A stretch of 64,000 bases of DNA from Streptomyces sp. CB01373 (lineage in GTDB: Bacteria > Actinomycetota > Actinomycetes > Streptomycetales > Streptomycetaceae), in contig NZ_NNBK01000009.1 in assembly GCF_002803075.1 (NCBI RefSeq), positions 225,704 through 289,703 on the forward strand, given 5' to 3'. Of the stretch, positions 7,666-16,639 are shown piece after piece (position 1 is the first letter of the stretch; the number at the start of each line of letters is the position of its first letter). The notes below the pieces were generated by a model that saw only the letters and a list, made by a program, of their open reading frames with translations, was not told the DNA's origin and did no database searches. A program made the position numbers and the translations under genes.

Positions 7666-9887
7666 CAGGCCGTCCTTCCGCCCATGGCGGGCTCATGCTG
7701 GGCGGCCCCGTTCGGCGGTGTGGACACTCCGCCTGTGCGCCGCAGTTTCTGCCAGCGCAGCCGGCCGCCGGTGAGCGCCGTCATCCAGGACCGCAGCAGG
7801 ACGATGTACATCAGCTGCCGGTAGAGGATCTGCTGGAGCGGCAGTGAGATGAGGTGGGTCATCCGCTCGCGGTCCAGCCGGAAGGCGTACGCCGCGCAGA
7901 CCACCTGCACCGCCAGTACGCCGAGCCAGGCACCGATGGTCTTCTCCGTGGGGCCGAACACCAGCCCGTACAGCAGGAACACGTCGATCAGCGGGGCCAG
8001 CAGCGGCGCCACCACCATGAACAGGGAGACCAACGGCAGGCCGACACGGCCGAAGCGCCCCGAAGGACCCCGCTCGATGATTGCCCGGCGGTGCTTCCAG
8101 ATCGCCTGCATGGTGCCGTACGACCAGCGGTAGCGCTGGGACCACAGCTGCTGCACGGACTCCGGGGCCTCGGTCCAGGCGCGGGCGTTCTCCGCGTACA
8201 CCACCCGCCAGCCGTCGCGGTGCAGTGCCATGGTGACGTCGGTGTCCTCGGCGAGCGTGTCCTCGCTCATGCCGCCCACCCGCTCCAGCGCGCTGCGCCG
8301 GAAGGCGCCGACGGCTCCGGGGATCGTCGGCATGCAGCGGAGCATGTCGTACATCCGGCGGTCGAGGTTGAACCCCATCACGTACTCGATGTGCTGCCAG
8401 GCACCGATGAGCAGGTCCTTGTTGCCCACCTTCGCGTTGCCGGCGACCGCGCCGACCTTCGGGTCGGCGAAGGGCTGCACCAGCTCACGGACCGTGGACG
8501 GCTCGAAGACCGTGTCACCGTCCATCATCACGACGATGTCGTGACGGGCGTTCGCCAGGCCCCGGTTGAGCGCGGCCGGCTTGCCCGCGTTGAGCTGCCG
8601 GATCACCCGCACACCCGGCAGGTTCAAGTCCTCGACGATGCGGGCGGTACCGTCGCTGGAGCCGTCGTCGATGACGAGCACCTCGATCGGGTGATCACTG
8701 GCGACGAGGGAACGCACCGTGTTCTCGATGCACTTGGCCTCGTTGTACGCCGGGACGAGGACCGACACGGGCTGCGTGATCGGCGCGTCGGGGCCCCAGC
8801 GGAAGTTCTTGCGGCGCACCCGGCGGGCGTGCGCGCCGGAGAGCAGGAACATCAGGCCGAAGCGGGCGAGCACGAGAGAGCCGACGACGGCGAGGCCGAC
8901 GATCAGCACACTGGTGAGCTTGTCCGAGGCCTTGACCAGGAAGATCCAGGCGCGGCCCTTCCACAGCTCGACGCCGGTGACGGGGGTGTGCGCGCTGGGC
9001 GCCCCGAGGGCCTCGGTGAGGTTCTGGAACTTGTAGCCCTTGGCCTGGAGTTCGGGCAGGAACCGGTCGAGCGCTTCGAGGGTCTGTTCCCGGTGGGCAC
9101 CGCCCGAGTCGTGCATCAGGACGATCGCGCCGTCGCCGTTCTTCGGGGTGGCGTTGCGGATGATCTGGTCGACGCCCGGCCTCTTCCAGTCCTCGCTGTC
9201 GGTGTTGTTGAGGACCGTGAGGTAGCCGCGGGAGCCGATGTACTTGACGACCGGCCAGGACCTGTTGTCCAACGCGTCCGGGAAGGACGAGTACGGCGGC
9301 CGGAACAGCGACGTACGGACACCGGCGGCGCCCTCCAGGGCCAGTTGGTTCTGGGACAGCTGCCAGTCGATGCCGCGCTGCGACTTGTAGGTCAGGTCGG
9401 GGTGGTTGAAGGTGTGCAGTCCGATCTCGTGACCCTCGCGCACGATGCGCTTGATCAGGTCCGGGTGCTGCGAGGCCATGGTTCCGGTGATGAAGAACGC
9501 CGCGTGCGCGTCGTGCTTCTTGAGCACGTCGAGCACCTTCGGGGTCCAGACGGGGTCGGGCCCGTCGTCGAAGGTGAGGACGAGCCGGTGCTTGGGCAGG
9601 CTCAGGCTGGTGGTCTTGCCGTTGCGGGTGTCGATGATCGGGCCGCCCGTGGAGATCTCCTTGGGCACCTTGTCGAAGGCTCCCACGGATCTGATGCGGT
9701 AGTCGGCGAGGATCTCGCTGCGCACATAGCCGCGCAGCATCAGCATGGCGGTCATGGCGAGCAGCAGCATGACGGGCAGCACCCAGCGCATGGGCAGCCG
9801 GTAGCGCCGCGCGTTGACACGGGCCGGGGCACGACGGGAGCGGCCGTCGGCCCTGCCTGAGCGGCGACGGTTGGAGCTGGAGGCCAT
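7665..9887 (-). CDS. matB: Bifunctional polysaccharide deacetylase / GT2 synthase (MatB-like)
   Basis: 740 residues. One N-terminal membrane segment (about 33-50) is followed by an extracellular NodB/CE4 deacetylase domain (about 100-290) with TFDDGPDP and the H-x3-H type HTFNHPDL motif. After a second membrane segment comes a cytosolic processive GT2 domain (about 370-620) with VPAYNEAKCI, a DGDTVF acceptor motif, AEDTDVT and the QQLWSQRYRW (QxxRW) signature. C-terminal membrane segments follow. This architecture matches MatB of Streptomyces lividans/coelicolor, implicated in poly-N-acetylglucosamine-like glycan and mycelial aggregation (established knowledge, recalled). The start overlaps the stop of the upstream gene as TGATG. 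Assignment to the mat locus rests on domain order and on the gene order relative to smpB. Confidence 0.85.
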   Translation of the reverse strand: MASSSNRRRSGRADGRSRRAPARVNARRYRLPMRWVLPVMLLLAMTAMLMLRGYVRSEILADYRIRSVGAFDKVPKEISTGGPIIDTRNGKTTSLSLPKHRLVLTFDDGPDPVWTPKVLDVLKKHDAHAAFFITGTMASQHPDLIKRIVREGHEIGLHTFNHPDLTYKSQRGIDWQLSQNQLALEGAAGVRTSLFRPPYSSFPDALDNRSWPVVKYIGSRGYLTVLNNTDSEDWKRPGVDQIIRNATPKNGDGAIVLMHDSGGAHREQTLEALDRFLPELQAKGYKFQNLTEALGAPSAHTPVTGVELWKGRAWIFLVKASDKLTSVLIVGLAVVGSLVLARFGLMFLLSGAHARRVRRKNFRWGPDAPITQPVSVLVPAYNEAKCIENTVRSLVASDHPIEVLVIDDGSSDGTARIVEDLNLPGVRVIRQLNAGKPAALNRGLANARHDIVVMMDGDTVFEPSTVRELVQPFADPKVGAVAGNAKVGNKDLLIGAWQHIEYVMGFNLDRRMYDMLRCMPTIPGAVGAFRRSALERVGGMSEDTLAEDTDVTMALHRDGWRVVYAENARAWTEAPESVQQLWSQRYRWSYGTMQAIWKHRRAIIERGPSGRFGRVGLPLVSLFMVVAPLLAPLIDVFLLYGLVFGPTEKTIGAWLGVLAVQVVCAAYAFRLDRERMTHLISLPLQQILYRQLMYIVLLRSWMTALTGGRLRWQKLRRTGGVSTPPNGAAQHEPAMGGRTA

Positions 9888-11308
9888 CAGAAGGCGTTCT
9901 CCGGGGACTTGTGGGATGGGGCACCGGGCCGACCCGCAGCCCGGCCGTGGGAGGCGACCGGAGTCGTGGTGGCGGCTTTCGCGGCGTTGTTGTTGGTGGT
10001 GACGGCGGGGTCACCGGACCTGCCGGGGGCGGCCGGCTCCGTGCCCTGTCCGGGGTCGCTGGGCTGTGCGGGCGACGGCGGGTCGGTGTCCGGGGTCGAG
10101 GTGCTGCCCCCCGGGGCGGCCGGCGCGGTGCTGCGGTCCGGGGCGGCCTTCTTCGTGGCGGACACGGACGGCTGGGGCTGAGCGGGGACGGCAGGCGTGC
10201 TGCCGGGCTGGGCCGGCACTCCCGGTACGGCGGTGGCGCTCACGGACGGAGTCACCGCCGCGGTGTCCGGGGCGCCGGGGGCGGTGGCGGCTCCGGTCGG
10301 GCTGTCGGCGGGCGCGGACGGGTCGGCGGACTCCGAAGGCCGCGGGGACTCCTTGACCTTGCTCGCCGGGTGGTCGTCGGCGCCCGGATCCGGGAGCGGC
10401 ACCCAGGGTGCGGCGGCGTTGCCGGACAGCAGAGTGACGACGATGACGACCGCGTACACCGCGCAGGCGAGACCGACGGCCAGGCCGAGGCGGCGGAAGC
10501 GGCGGCTGCGGCGGCCGGACTCGTCGACGAAGACGGGCCGGTCGGCCTCCTTGCCGCCCTCGGAGCCGCCCGTGGCGGCGAATGTGCCGCCCGGCCGCAG
10601 GCTCACCGCGTCGAGCTGCACGGTGACCTCGTGCGGGTCGTGGGTCTCCCACGGGTCCTCGACCTGGACCCGAAGGGGGCCGGTGCCCGTGGGGCCGGTA
10701 CCGGCGGAACCGGTGCCGGCGGAACCGGACGGCTGCGTGCCCGCGCCTGCCCGGCCCCCGGACGCGGCGGCGTTCTCCGTTCCGGCCAGCACCTGGGTCT
10801 CCGCCGCGGCCGCGTGTCCAGGGAGCATCCGCGTCTCGGCGGCGGCTGCCGATCCGGGCAGCATCCGCGTCTCGGCGGCGGCCGCGGGGTCGGCCGTCAT
10901 CCAGGAGTCCGCCTTCGGCCCCGGGCCGGACAGTAGCTGCGTCTCCGCCGCGGCGGCCGGTTCGGCGGGGCGACCCTTGTCGAACCAGGAGCCCGCACCC
11001 GGGGCCTGGCCCTCGCCGGCTCCTCGCGGGTGTCTTTGCACACCACCACCAGAACCGCCAGAACCGGCACGACCGGTCGTCGGCCAGGCGGTTTCCGGCC
11101 ACATGCCCTGGTCACCGAGTTCCGGCGCCACTCCCGAGAGGTGGCCTGATTCCGATTCCGAGCCGAGGGTGTCGCCGGATATGAGCGACTCACTCGGGTC
11201 CGCGGCCCCGCCCGTCTCCCGGCCGCCCCCGGACGTGAATCCGGAGCCGCTCGGTTGGGCGTGATCTGGCCATTTGTCGACGCGCACGTACTTCCCCCCC
11301 AGGGGCAT
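9887..11308 (-). CDS. matA: Single-pass Pro/Ala-rich membrane protein, first gene of the mat-type operon
   Basis: 473 residues. A low-complexity cytosolic part (1-270) precedes one membrane segment (about 273-294); the outer part (295-473) is rich in Pro, Ser, Thr and Ala and looks like a wall-spanning linker. The cytosolic part holds four copies of an AAAAET[QR]xL motif at Thr123, 147, 159 and 171. The stop overlaps the matB start by one base. An alternative GTG start at 11287 has a strong G/A-rich ribosome site, and the ATG at 11308 has GGAAG 3 nt away; I kept the longer form. No enzymatic domain is visible. The name matA is given only because it is the gene immediately upstream of a MatB-like synthase, with less certainty than matB. 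Confidence 0.6.
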   Translation of the reverse strand: MPLGGKYVRVDKWPDHAQPSGSGFTSGGGRETGGAADPSESLISGDTLGSESESGHLSGVAPELGDQGMWPETAWPTTGRAGSGGSGGGVQRHPRGAGEGQAPGAGSWFDKGRPAEPAAAAETQLLSGPGPKADSWMTADPAAAAETRMLPGSAAAAETRMLPGHAAAAETQVLAGTENAAASGGRAGAGTQPSGSAGTGSAGTGPTGTGPLRVQVEDPWETHDPHEVTVQLDAVSLRPGGTFAATGGSEGGKEADRPVFVDESGRRSRRFRRLGLAVGLACAVYAVVIVVTLLSGNAAAPWVPLPDPGADDHPASKVKESPRPSESADPSAPADSPTGAATAPGAPDTAAVTPSVSATAVPGVPAQPGSTPAVPAQPQPSVSATKKAAPDRSTAPAAPGGSTSTPDTDPPSPAQPSDPGQGTEPAAPGRSGDPAVTTNNNAAKAATTTPVASHGRAAGRPGAPSHKSPENAF

Positions 11309-11436
11309 GACTTCCAGAATCCGGGCCTATGCACTGTCGTCGGACCAGGGCCCCCACCCGGCCCGAGCGTCCCCTTTACCACGGTGCGCCCGGGTCCCCG
11401 AATGTATCGCATGTGGCCATGCCGTGGAGATGGGTC

Positions 11437-12438
11437 TCAGATGTGCGCACCCATCACGATCGCGTCCATGGCCGGAATCCATCCGTCCACCGGCCTGCGC
11501 AACCATCCTTCTTCGTGCGTCAGTTCGGTAGCAGAACGCCTGAGCGCATCCAATCCGGGGTGAATCAGCCCTTTCCGCCAGACCAGTGATACAGGAGACA
11601 ACGGAACGGGGTCGACGAGCGGCCGCAGAACCGTCTGAGGCATGGCCGGAAAGTCGACCACGGCGAGAATCGGATTGCGGTACTTGGCCATGACCCGCCG
11701 GAACTCGGCCACACCGATCGCGAGGGGGGCGGGCGGTGCGATGCCGATGCCGCGCCCCTCGAACAGCTCACGCGCGAGGTCGGTCCACTCCGGCGTGCGG
11801 GTGTTGCCCGCCCCCGCGTACACGGTCTCCCCGGCGAGGGCGTCGAGCGGCACCTGCTCCAGGTCCGCGAGCCGGTGCCCCTCGGGCAGGATGACGGCCA
11901 TGGGCTCGTACCGTACGGGCTGGTGCAGCAGTCCCCGCCGGACCGCGGGGTCGAGCCCGGCGAACCGTCCGAACGACGCGTCGAGCCGGCCGGCCAGGAT
12001 CTCGGCGGCGGCACCGGTCAGGCCGCTCTCGAAGCGGGTCATCAGTTCCAGGTGCGGGACCCGGGAACGCGCCCGGTCCAGCACCCGCTCCCCGAACAGC
12101 CCCGGGCTGTTGACGTCGACGAGCAGCGGCCGTTCCGGCTCGCCCCGGCCGAAGGCGTCGAGCAGCGCGCGCTGCGCCTCGAGCACCCGGCGGGCGTACG
12201 GCAGGAGTCGGGTGCCCTCCGCGGTCAAGGTGACCTGGCGCGTGGTCCGTACGAACAGCTCGGCGCCCAACTCCCGTTCCAGCCGACGGATGTCGCGGCT
12301 GAGGGCCTGCTGAGCGACGTACAGCCGCGCGGCGGCGCGTGTGAAGTGCAGTTCCTCGGCGACGGCGACGAAGGCGCGCAGCAGTCGGGGGGCGATCTCC
12401 CCGGCGGGGAGGTACGGCGGTCCGGGTTCGGCAGGCAT
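11437..12438 (-). CDS. LysR-family transcriptional regulator
   Basis: 333 residues. The N-terminal winged HTH is typical (LLRAFVAVAEELHFTRAAARLYVAQQALSRD split by helix turns, then LERELGAELFVRT), followed by a periplasmic-binding-like effector domain (about 100-310). It is divergent from an MFS transporter gene with an 83-bp shared intergenic region, the classic LysR arrangement, so it probably controls that transporter and itself. The effector is unknown. Start is the ATG at 12438, which gives a normal family length. Confidence 0.88.
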   Translation of the reverse strand: MPAEPGPPYLPAGEIAPRLLRAFVAVAEELHFTRAAARLYVAQQALSRDIRRLERELGAELFVRTTRQVTLTAEGTRLLPYARRVLEAQRALLDAFGRGEPERPLLVDVNSPGLFGERVLDRARSRVPHLELMTRFESGLTGAAAEILAGRLDASFGRFAGLDPAVRRGLLHQPVRYEPMAVILPEGHRLADLEQVPLDALAGETVYAGAGNTRTPEWTDLARELFEGRGIGIAPPAPLAIGVAEFRRVMAKYRNPILAVVDFPAMPQTVLRPLVDPVPLSPVSLVWRKGLIHPGLDALRRSATELTHEEGWLRRPVDGWIPAMDAIVMGAHI

Positions 12439-12521
12439 CGGCCGAACTTACAACCCAGGTGCGTCAATCGCATCCGATCAGGTGTTGGACCGCAGGTCGG
12501 TGCGGGGGTGACGGTGACGGC

Positions 12522-13967
12522 ATGCCGAAACCCCCCGCCCGGGACACTACTTCGACCACCGCCCCAGCCGCCGTCTCGGCCGACAGCGCGGCCGCTGCTT
12601 CAGCCGCCGGGCCCGGCCACGCCGCGACCGCCGTCCCCGCCGCTGCCCCCGCCGATGCCGACTCCGCGGCCGACACCGCCACTACCTCGGCCGCCGGGTC
12701 CGGCCGCACCCCGGCTGCCGTCCCCGCCGCTGCCCCGGCCGCTGCCCCGGCCGACGCCCGGGCCGCCGTGGAAGGCCGTGCCTCCCTCTTCGCCCCCTAC
12801 CGCCGTCTGTTCGCCCTCCCCGGCACCCGTGCCTTCACCGCCGGGAACCTGATGGCCCGGCTGCCGTCGGGCATGTTCGGCGTGAGCGCGGTCGTCATGA
12901 TCGCCGGTACGCGCGGCTCGTACGCGCTGGCCGGCGCCGTCACCGCCACCGGCCTCGCGGCGACCGCGGTGACCGCCCCCTGGGTCGCCCGGCTGGTGGA
13001 CCGGTACGGACAGGCCCGGATCGCCGTGCCCGCCACCGTCTGCGCGGTCCTGGGCAGCCTGGCCCTCCTGCTCTGCGTGCACTACGACGCTCCCGACTGG
13101 ACCCTGTTCGCCGCGTACGCCGCCACCGCAACCACCCCCAACACCGGGGGCATGTCCCGCGCCCGCTGGGCACATCTGCTGAAGTCCTCCCCGGAGGACC
13201 TGCACACCGCCATCTCCTTCGAACAGGCCGCGGACGAGCTGTGCTTCATGCTCGGCCCGGTCCTCGCGGCCTTTCTCACCGGCACGTTCTTCCCGGAGGC
13301 CGGCACGCTGGTCGGCGCCGTACTGCTGCTGACCGGCATCCTCCTGTTCACCGCCCAGCGCTCGACCGAGCCGCCACCGAGTCCCCGCACTCCCGCGCGG
13401 GCGCCTCTGCGTGCCCCCGGTATGCCGGCCCAGCTTGCCGTGTGCCTCGCCATGGGCGCCGTGTTCGGCGCGATGGAGGTCGTCACGGTGGCGTTCGCGG
13501 ACGAGCGGGGCCATCGTTCGGTGGCGGGGATCGCACTCGGCCTCCAGGCGGCCGGTTCGTGTGTGGCCGGACTGGTGTACGGGGTGATGAGACCCGCGGG
13601 CCCGGCGGGGCGGCGACTGCCGTGGTGCGTGGCGGCGATGACGGTCCTCATGACCCTCCCGCTGCTGGCCGCCGCCCTGACCGGCTCCCTGCTCGCGCTG
13701 TCCGTGGCGCTGCTCATCGCCGGTACGGCCACCGCGCCCACCATGGTCACCAATATGACCCTGGTCCAGCAGCGCTCCCCCGAGGGCCGCCTCAACGAGG
13801 GCATGACCCTCGCGGTGACCGGCCTGCTCGGCGGCATCGCCTGCGGCAGCGCGACCGGCGGCTGGATGGTCGAACACGTCTCGGCGACGGCGGGCTACGC
13901 GGTCCCGGTGACGGCGGCCGCGGTCGCGCTGCTGATCTCAGTGAGCGGCGTACGCGAGGAACTCTGA
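12522..13967 (+). CDS. MFS transporter
   Basis: 481 residues if started at ATG 12522 (MPKPPARD), preferred over an upstream in-frame ATG at 12459 because the extra residues read like intergenic sequence. About 80 residues of Ala/Pro low complexity precede the membrane domain. Twelve hydrophobic segments are recognisable, with the loop VARLVDRYGQARI after segment 2, a typical MFS-A-like basic loop. Probably an exporter of a small molecule; the substrate is unknown. It is divergent from the LysR gene. Its last 30 bp overlap, tail to tail, the DUF397 gene on the other strand. Confidence 0.8.
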   Translation: MPKPPARDTTSTTAPAAVSADSAAAASAAGPGHAATAVPAAAPADADSAADTATTSAAGSGRTPAAVPAAAPAAAPADARAAVEGRASLFAPYRRLFALPGTRAFTAGNLMARLPSGMFGVSAVVMIAGTRGSYALAGAVTATGLAATAVTAPWVARLVDRYGQARIAVPATVCAVLGSLALLLCVHYDAPDWTLFAAYAATATTPNTGGMSRARWAHLLKSSPEDLHTAISFEQAADELCFMLGPVLAAFLTGTFFPEAGTLVGAVLLLTGILLFTAQRSTEPPPSPRTPARAPLRAPGMPAQLAVCLAMGAVFGAMEVVTVAFADERGHRSVAGIALGLQAAGSCVAGLVYGVMRPAGPAGRRLPWCVAAMTVLMTLPLLAAALTGSLLALSVALLIAGTATAPTMVTNMTLVQQRSPEGRLNEGMTLAVTGLLGGIACGSATGGWMVEHVSATAGYAVPVTAAAVALLISVSGVREEL

Positions 13968-14120
13968 CCAGGTGTCGGCGTCCACCGCGAGGCGCGGGCT
14001 GTCGACGCCGAGCTTGGAGTCGCGGACGTGGATGGTGCGGGGGGTGGCGGCGACTTCGAGGCAGGCGCCGCCCTGCGAGTCACTGTAGCTGGACTTGAAC
14101 CATGCCAACGGTTCGTTCAT
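13938..14120 (-). CDS. DUF397 protein
   Basis: 60 residues with the family signature WFKSSYSDSQGGACLEVA and VRDSKLG...LAVDADTWSEFLAY. DUF397 proteins are small partners of XRE/DUF5753 regulators in WhiJ-like loci of Streptomyces. Its ATG overlaps the stop of the upstream XRE gene by 4 bp (ATGA), so the two are coupled. Its 3' end runs 30 bp into the convergent MFS gene. Confidence 0.92.
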   Translation of the reverse strand: MNEPLAWFKSSYSDSQGGACLEVAATPRTIHVRDSKLGVDSPRLAVDADTWSEFLAYAAH

Positions 14121-14935
14121 AGCTCCTTCGCCACCTTCCGGATGAACGCGGCCGACTCCTCAACTCCGAGAGCCTGCATACGAATCATCCCATGCACCTG
14201 CATCAGGTCGCTGACCCTGTTTGCGTCAGCGTGGAGCACGCTGGTCTCCGGACCCTCAACGTACGCGAAGCGTTCGCGTTCGTCAGTCTCAAGCAGGATG
14301 AACGAGCCGTTGAGCGCGAGGCCGCTGCACTTCCCGAAGGGCAGGATCTGGATGGACACGTTGCGCCACCCGCCGATCTCCGGCAGATGGAGCAGCTGCT
14401 GACGCATCACCTCCCGTCCGCCCACCTCCGTGCGGAGCGCGGCCTCATGGATCACGAAGCCGTAGACCACCTTGGTACGACGCGTCAGCGCCTCCTGCCT
14501 TTCCAGTCGCGCTCTGACCCGCTCCTCCACTGTCTCGTTGTCCAGCGGTGGACAGCTCTCACCGATCAGTGTCCTCGCGTACTGCTCAATCTGGAGGAGG
14601 CCGGGAATCAGCCCGAGCGAGTAGTCGTGCACGGCGATGGCCTCGGCCTCGATCGCCATGTACTCCTGCGACCGCGCGGGGAACGGCTCAGGCTTCAGGA
14701 ACTCGTGCGCGGCGACCAACTTCCCACCCGCCCGGCACAGTTGATCAGCGACTTGCAAAAGCCGCAGCGTCGGCCGACGGCGACCGCACTCCATCGACTT
14801 GACGTACTCGTAGTCGTAGCCTGCCTCTTCGGCGAGGGCCTGCCGGGTGACCTGGGCCTCCTCCCGCCAGAGCTTGATCTGTGCTCCGCAGTAACGCCAG
14901 TTCTGCTGCGTCTGCTGGGATTCCCCCGTAGCCAC
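14117..14935 (-). CDS. WhiJ-like XRE regulator with DUF5753
   Basis: 272 residues. The helix-turn-helix spans about 17-70 (IKLWREEAQVTRQALAEEAG, then YVKSMECGRRRP). The remainder (about 95-270) is the DUF5753 ligand/partner domain, with characteristic LIPGLLQIEQYART and VIHEAALR motifs. Paralogues of WhiJ act with DUF397 proteins and RsbW-like ATPases in developmental control (family knowledge). Here all three are adjacent: DUF397 overlaps downstream and the ATPase gene is divergent across a 136-bp gap that must contain the shared operator. Confidence 0.92.
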   Translation of the reverse strand: MATGESQQTQQNWRYCGAQIKLWREEAQVTRQALAEEAGYDYEYVKSMECGRRRPTLRLLQVADQLCRAGGKLVAAHEFLKPEPFPARSQEYMAIEAEAIAVHDYSLGLIPGLLQIEQYARTLIGESCPPLDNETVEERVRARLERQEALTRRTKVVYGFVIHEAALRTEVGGREVMRQQLLHLPEIGGWRNVSIQILPFGKCSGLALNGSFILLETDERERFAYVEGPETSVLHADANRVSDLMQVHGMIRMQALGVEESAAFIRKVAKEL

Positions 14936-15071
14936 GCGCCCTCACCCGCCTCCCGCCGCCGCACCGTGTACATCACGCTGCGTACCCGACCCGCTACTTC
15001 AGAGGCTAGGCACAGGCCACCACCCTTATCCCACCGAACGACGGAGAATCACACGCAAGGAACCAGCCCGT

Positions 15072-15518
15072 ATGCCGACACCGCACCGCTCACCCACCGC
15101 GCTCCCCCAGGACATCGAGTTCCGCTCCCCCCGCGACGCGCGGAGCGTGGGCCGGGCCAGGCTGCTCCTGCGCGAACAGGCAATCTCGTGGAAGCTGCCC
15201 GACGAGGTGACAGAGACGGCGGTGCTTTTGCTCAGCGAGCTGATGACGAACGCCTACCGCCACGCGAAGGCACCCGGCCGAGAGATCCGGGCGCGCTGCG
15301 TACTGAACGACGACGGCAACCTGCGCATCTCGGTCACGGACGCGAACGACGTCCTGCCCACGCCCCGAGAGGCGTCACCGGAGGACGAGTCGGGCCGGGG
15401 CCTGGCGCTGGTGGAGGCGCTGGCGGACGGCTGGGGCGCTGAGCCCCGCCCCGGCCGCATCGGCAAGACGGTGTGGTTCGAGCTCGAACTCGATGCGGAA
15501 GCAAGGGCAAAGAGGTGA
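15072..15518 (+). CDS. RsbW/SpoIIAB-like ATP-binding protein
   Basis: 148 residues, HATPase_c type. The N-box is seen as LLSELMTNAYRHA, the G1-type motif as VTDANDVLP and the G2-type as DESGRGLALVEALAD. No membrane or sensor domain is present, so it is a soluble serine-kinase/anti-sigma-like protein. It is the third member of the WhiJ-like trio, divergent from the XRE gene. A GGAA-rich ribosome site precedes ATG 15072. The partner protein is not identifiable here. Confidence 0.88.
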   Translation: MPTPHRSPTALPQDIEFRSPRDARSVGRARLLLREQAISWKLPDEVTETAVLLLSELMTNAYRHAKAPGREIRARCVLNDDGNLRISVTDANDVLPTPREASPEDESGRGLALVEALADGWGAEPRPGRIGKTVWFELELDAEARAKR

Positions 15519-15619
15519 CGTCACTGCCGGTCGACGTCGGCTTCGCGCTGCTCTTGGCGGCGCCGTTCCGCCAGGGGCCCCGCCTCACCGACGAGGCACG
15601 TGGCGTGGGCCTGCGGCTG

Positions 15620-15790
15620 TCACCCTGTGTTCTTCCTCCGCTCCCTCATTCTGGTACCGACATAAGCGCCGGATCCGATGGAAGCCAGCGTCATCACAGC
15701 CTGACTCGGAAGGCCACCACCGAGCAGCAGGGCCAGAGCGCCTCCTGCAGCCAGGACGCCTACGAAGATGAGCAGATCAGAAAGTTTCAT
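15620..15790 (-). CDS. Small membrane protein, 56 residues
   Basis: ATG 15788-15790 has AGAGGA 5 nt upstream; a longer start at 15877 lacks such a site. Two hydrophobic helices are visible (SDLLIFVGVLAAGGALALLL and VMTLASIGSGAYVG) separated by a short polar turn, then a basic RMRERRKNTG tail. No family is recognised. It follows a 203-residue membrane protein on the same strand at about 108 bp, so the two may form a small operon. Confidence 0.55.
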   Translation of the reverse strand: MKLSDLLIFVGVLAAGGALALLLGGGLPSQAVMTLASIGSGAYVGTRMRERRKNTG

Positions 15791-15898
15791 CGTTCCTCTG
15801 TAGCCGTCCGCGATGCCTCGGTCGACTTTGAATCCCATCAGGCGGTGCGGAGCCCGAGAAGTGAAAACTTCACGCACCTGCGGGAGAAGGGGCCGCGC

Positions 15899-16510
15899 TC
15901 ACGTCAGGCTCGTGCCGCCCGCCTCGTCGTGGACCGCCTTGCTGACATGCGGCTCGAAGACCTTGAGGACGGTCCAGCTGGCGCCATCGTCGAGGCGTTT
16001 CCAGGTGGCCGTGGGGCGGGCGTCCATCATCACGGTCGCGGCGTCCCGGTCCGTCGTGATGGAGACGTGGAACCTCACCGGGAGCCTCAGCGATTTCCTG
16101 CAGATGAGGGTGAGTTCGCCATGCGTGAATTCCTTGACCTCGTCGATTTCGGGGGCCGGGAGCTGCTTGAGGGCGTACAGCACGCTGTCGGTGAGCTGGT
16201 AGGCGGTGATGCCGGGACGTATCGGCACGCGGATCTCCGCGGTACACGGCAAGGGCACGGCCTCGGCGGACAGCGTCAGACCATGGCGCGAGACCGTACG
16301 GGCGGCGTGCCACGTGTTCGACGCGGGGAGCACGACGGCCATGAAAGCGCTCAACACGAGGAATCCGAGCGTCCCCTGGAGCAACGCGTCCGCCCAGGCG
16401 CTCGGATCCTCCCAGATGATGACACCAGCCATGAAGACGCCCAAGCAGGCGCCGATGATGGCGATGACCACGGCGGCACGGCGTATGGTCGCGAGCCAGT
16501 AGCTGAGCAT
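15899..16510 (-). CDS. Membrane protein of unknown function
   Basis: 203 residues. Two N-terminal membrane helices (about 10-31 and 41-64) are followed by a soluble domain of about 140 residues (EIRVPIRPGITAYQLTDSVLYAL... through TATWKRLDDGASW). I do not recognise the domain. Start at ATG 16510 gives the hydrophobic N-terminus directly. It lies upstream of the 56-residue membrane protein on the same strand and near the response regulator gene, but nothing links their functions. Confidence 0.65.
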   Translation of the reverse strand: MLSYWLATIRRAAVVIAIIGACLGVFMAGVIIWEDPSAWADALLQGTLGFLVLSAFMAVVLPASNTWHAARTVSRHGLTLSAEAVPLPCTAEIRVPIRPGITAYQLTDSVLYALKQLPAPEIDEVKEFTHGELTLICRKSLRLPVRFHVSITTDRDAATVMMDARPTATWKRLDDGASWTVLKVFEPHVSKAVHDEAGGTSLT

Positions 16511-16639
16511 GGGTGAAGCTCCCGATTTTCTGTGTGAGAGGTGAACCGCACAGGAGAGGTGGGGATCTTACTTCTTGCCGAAGCCTGTGATATGGCCGCC
16601 GGGAGCAGGCGGGGCTGCTCCCCACTGCGCCACCACGGC

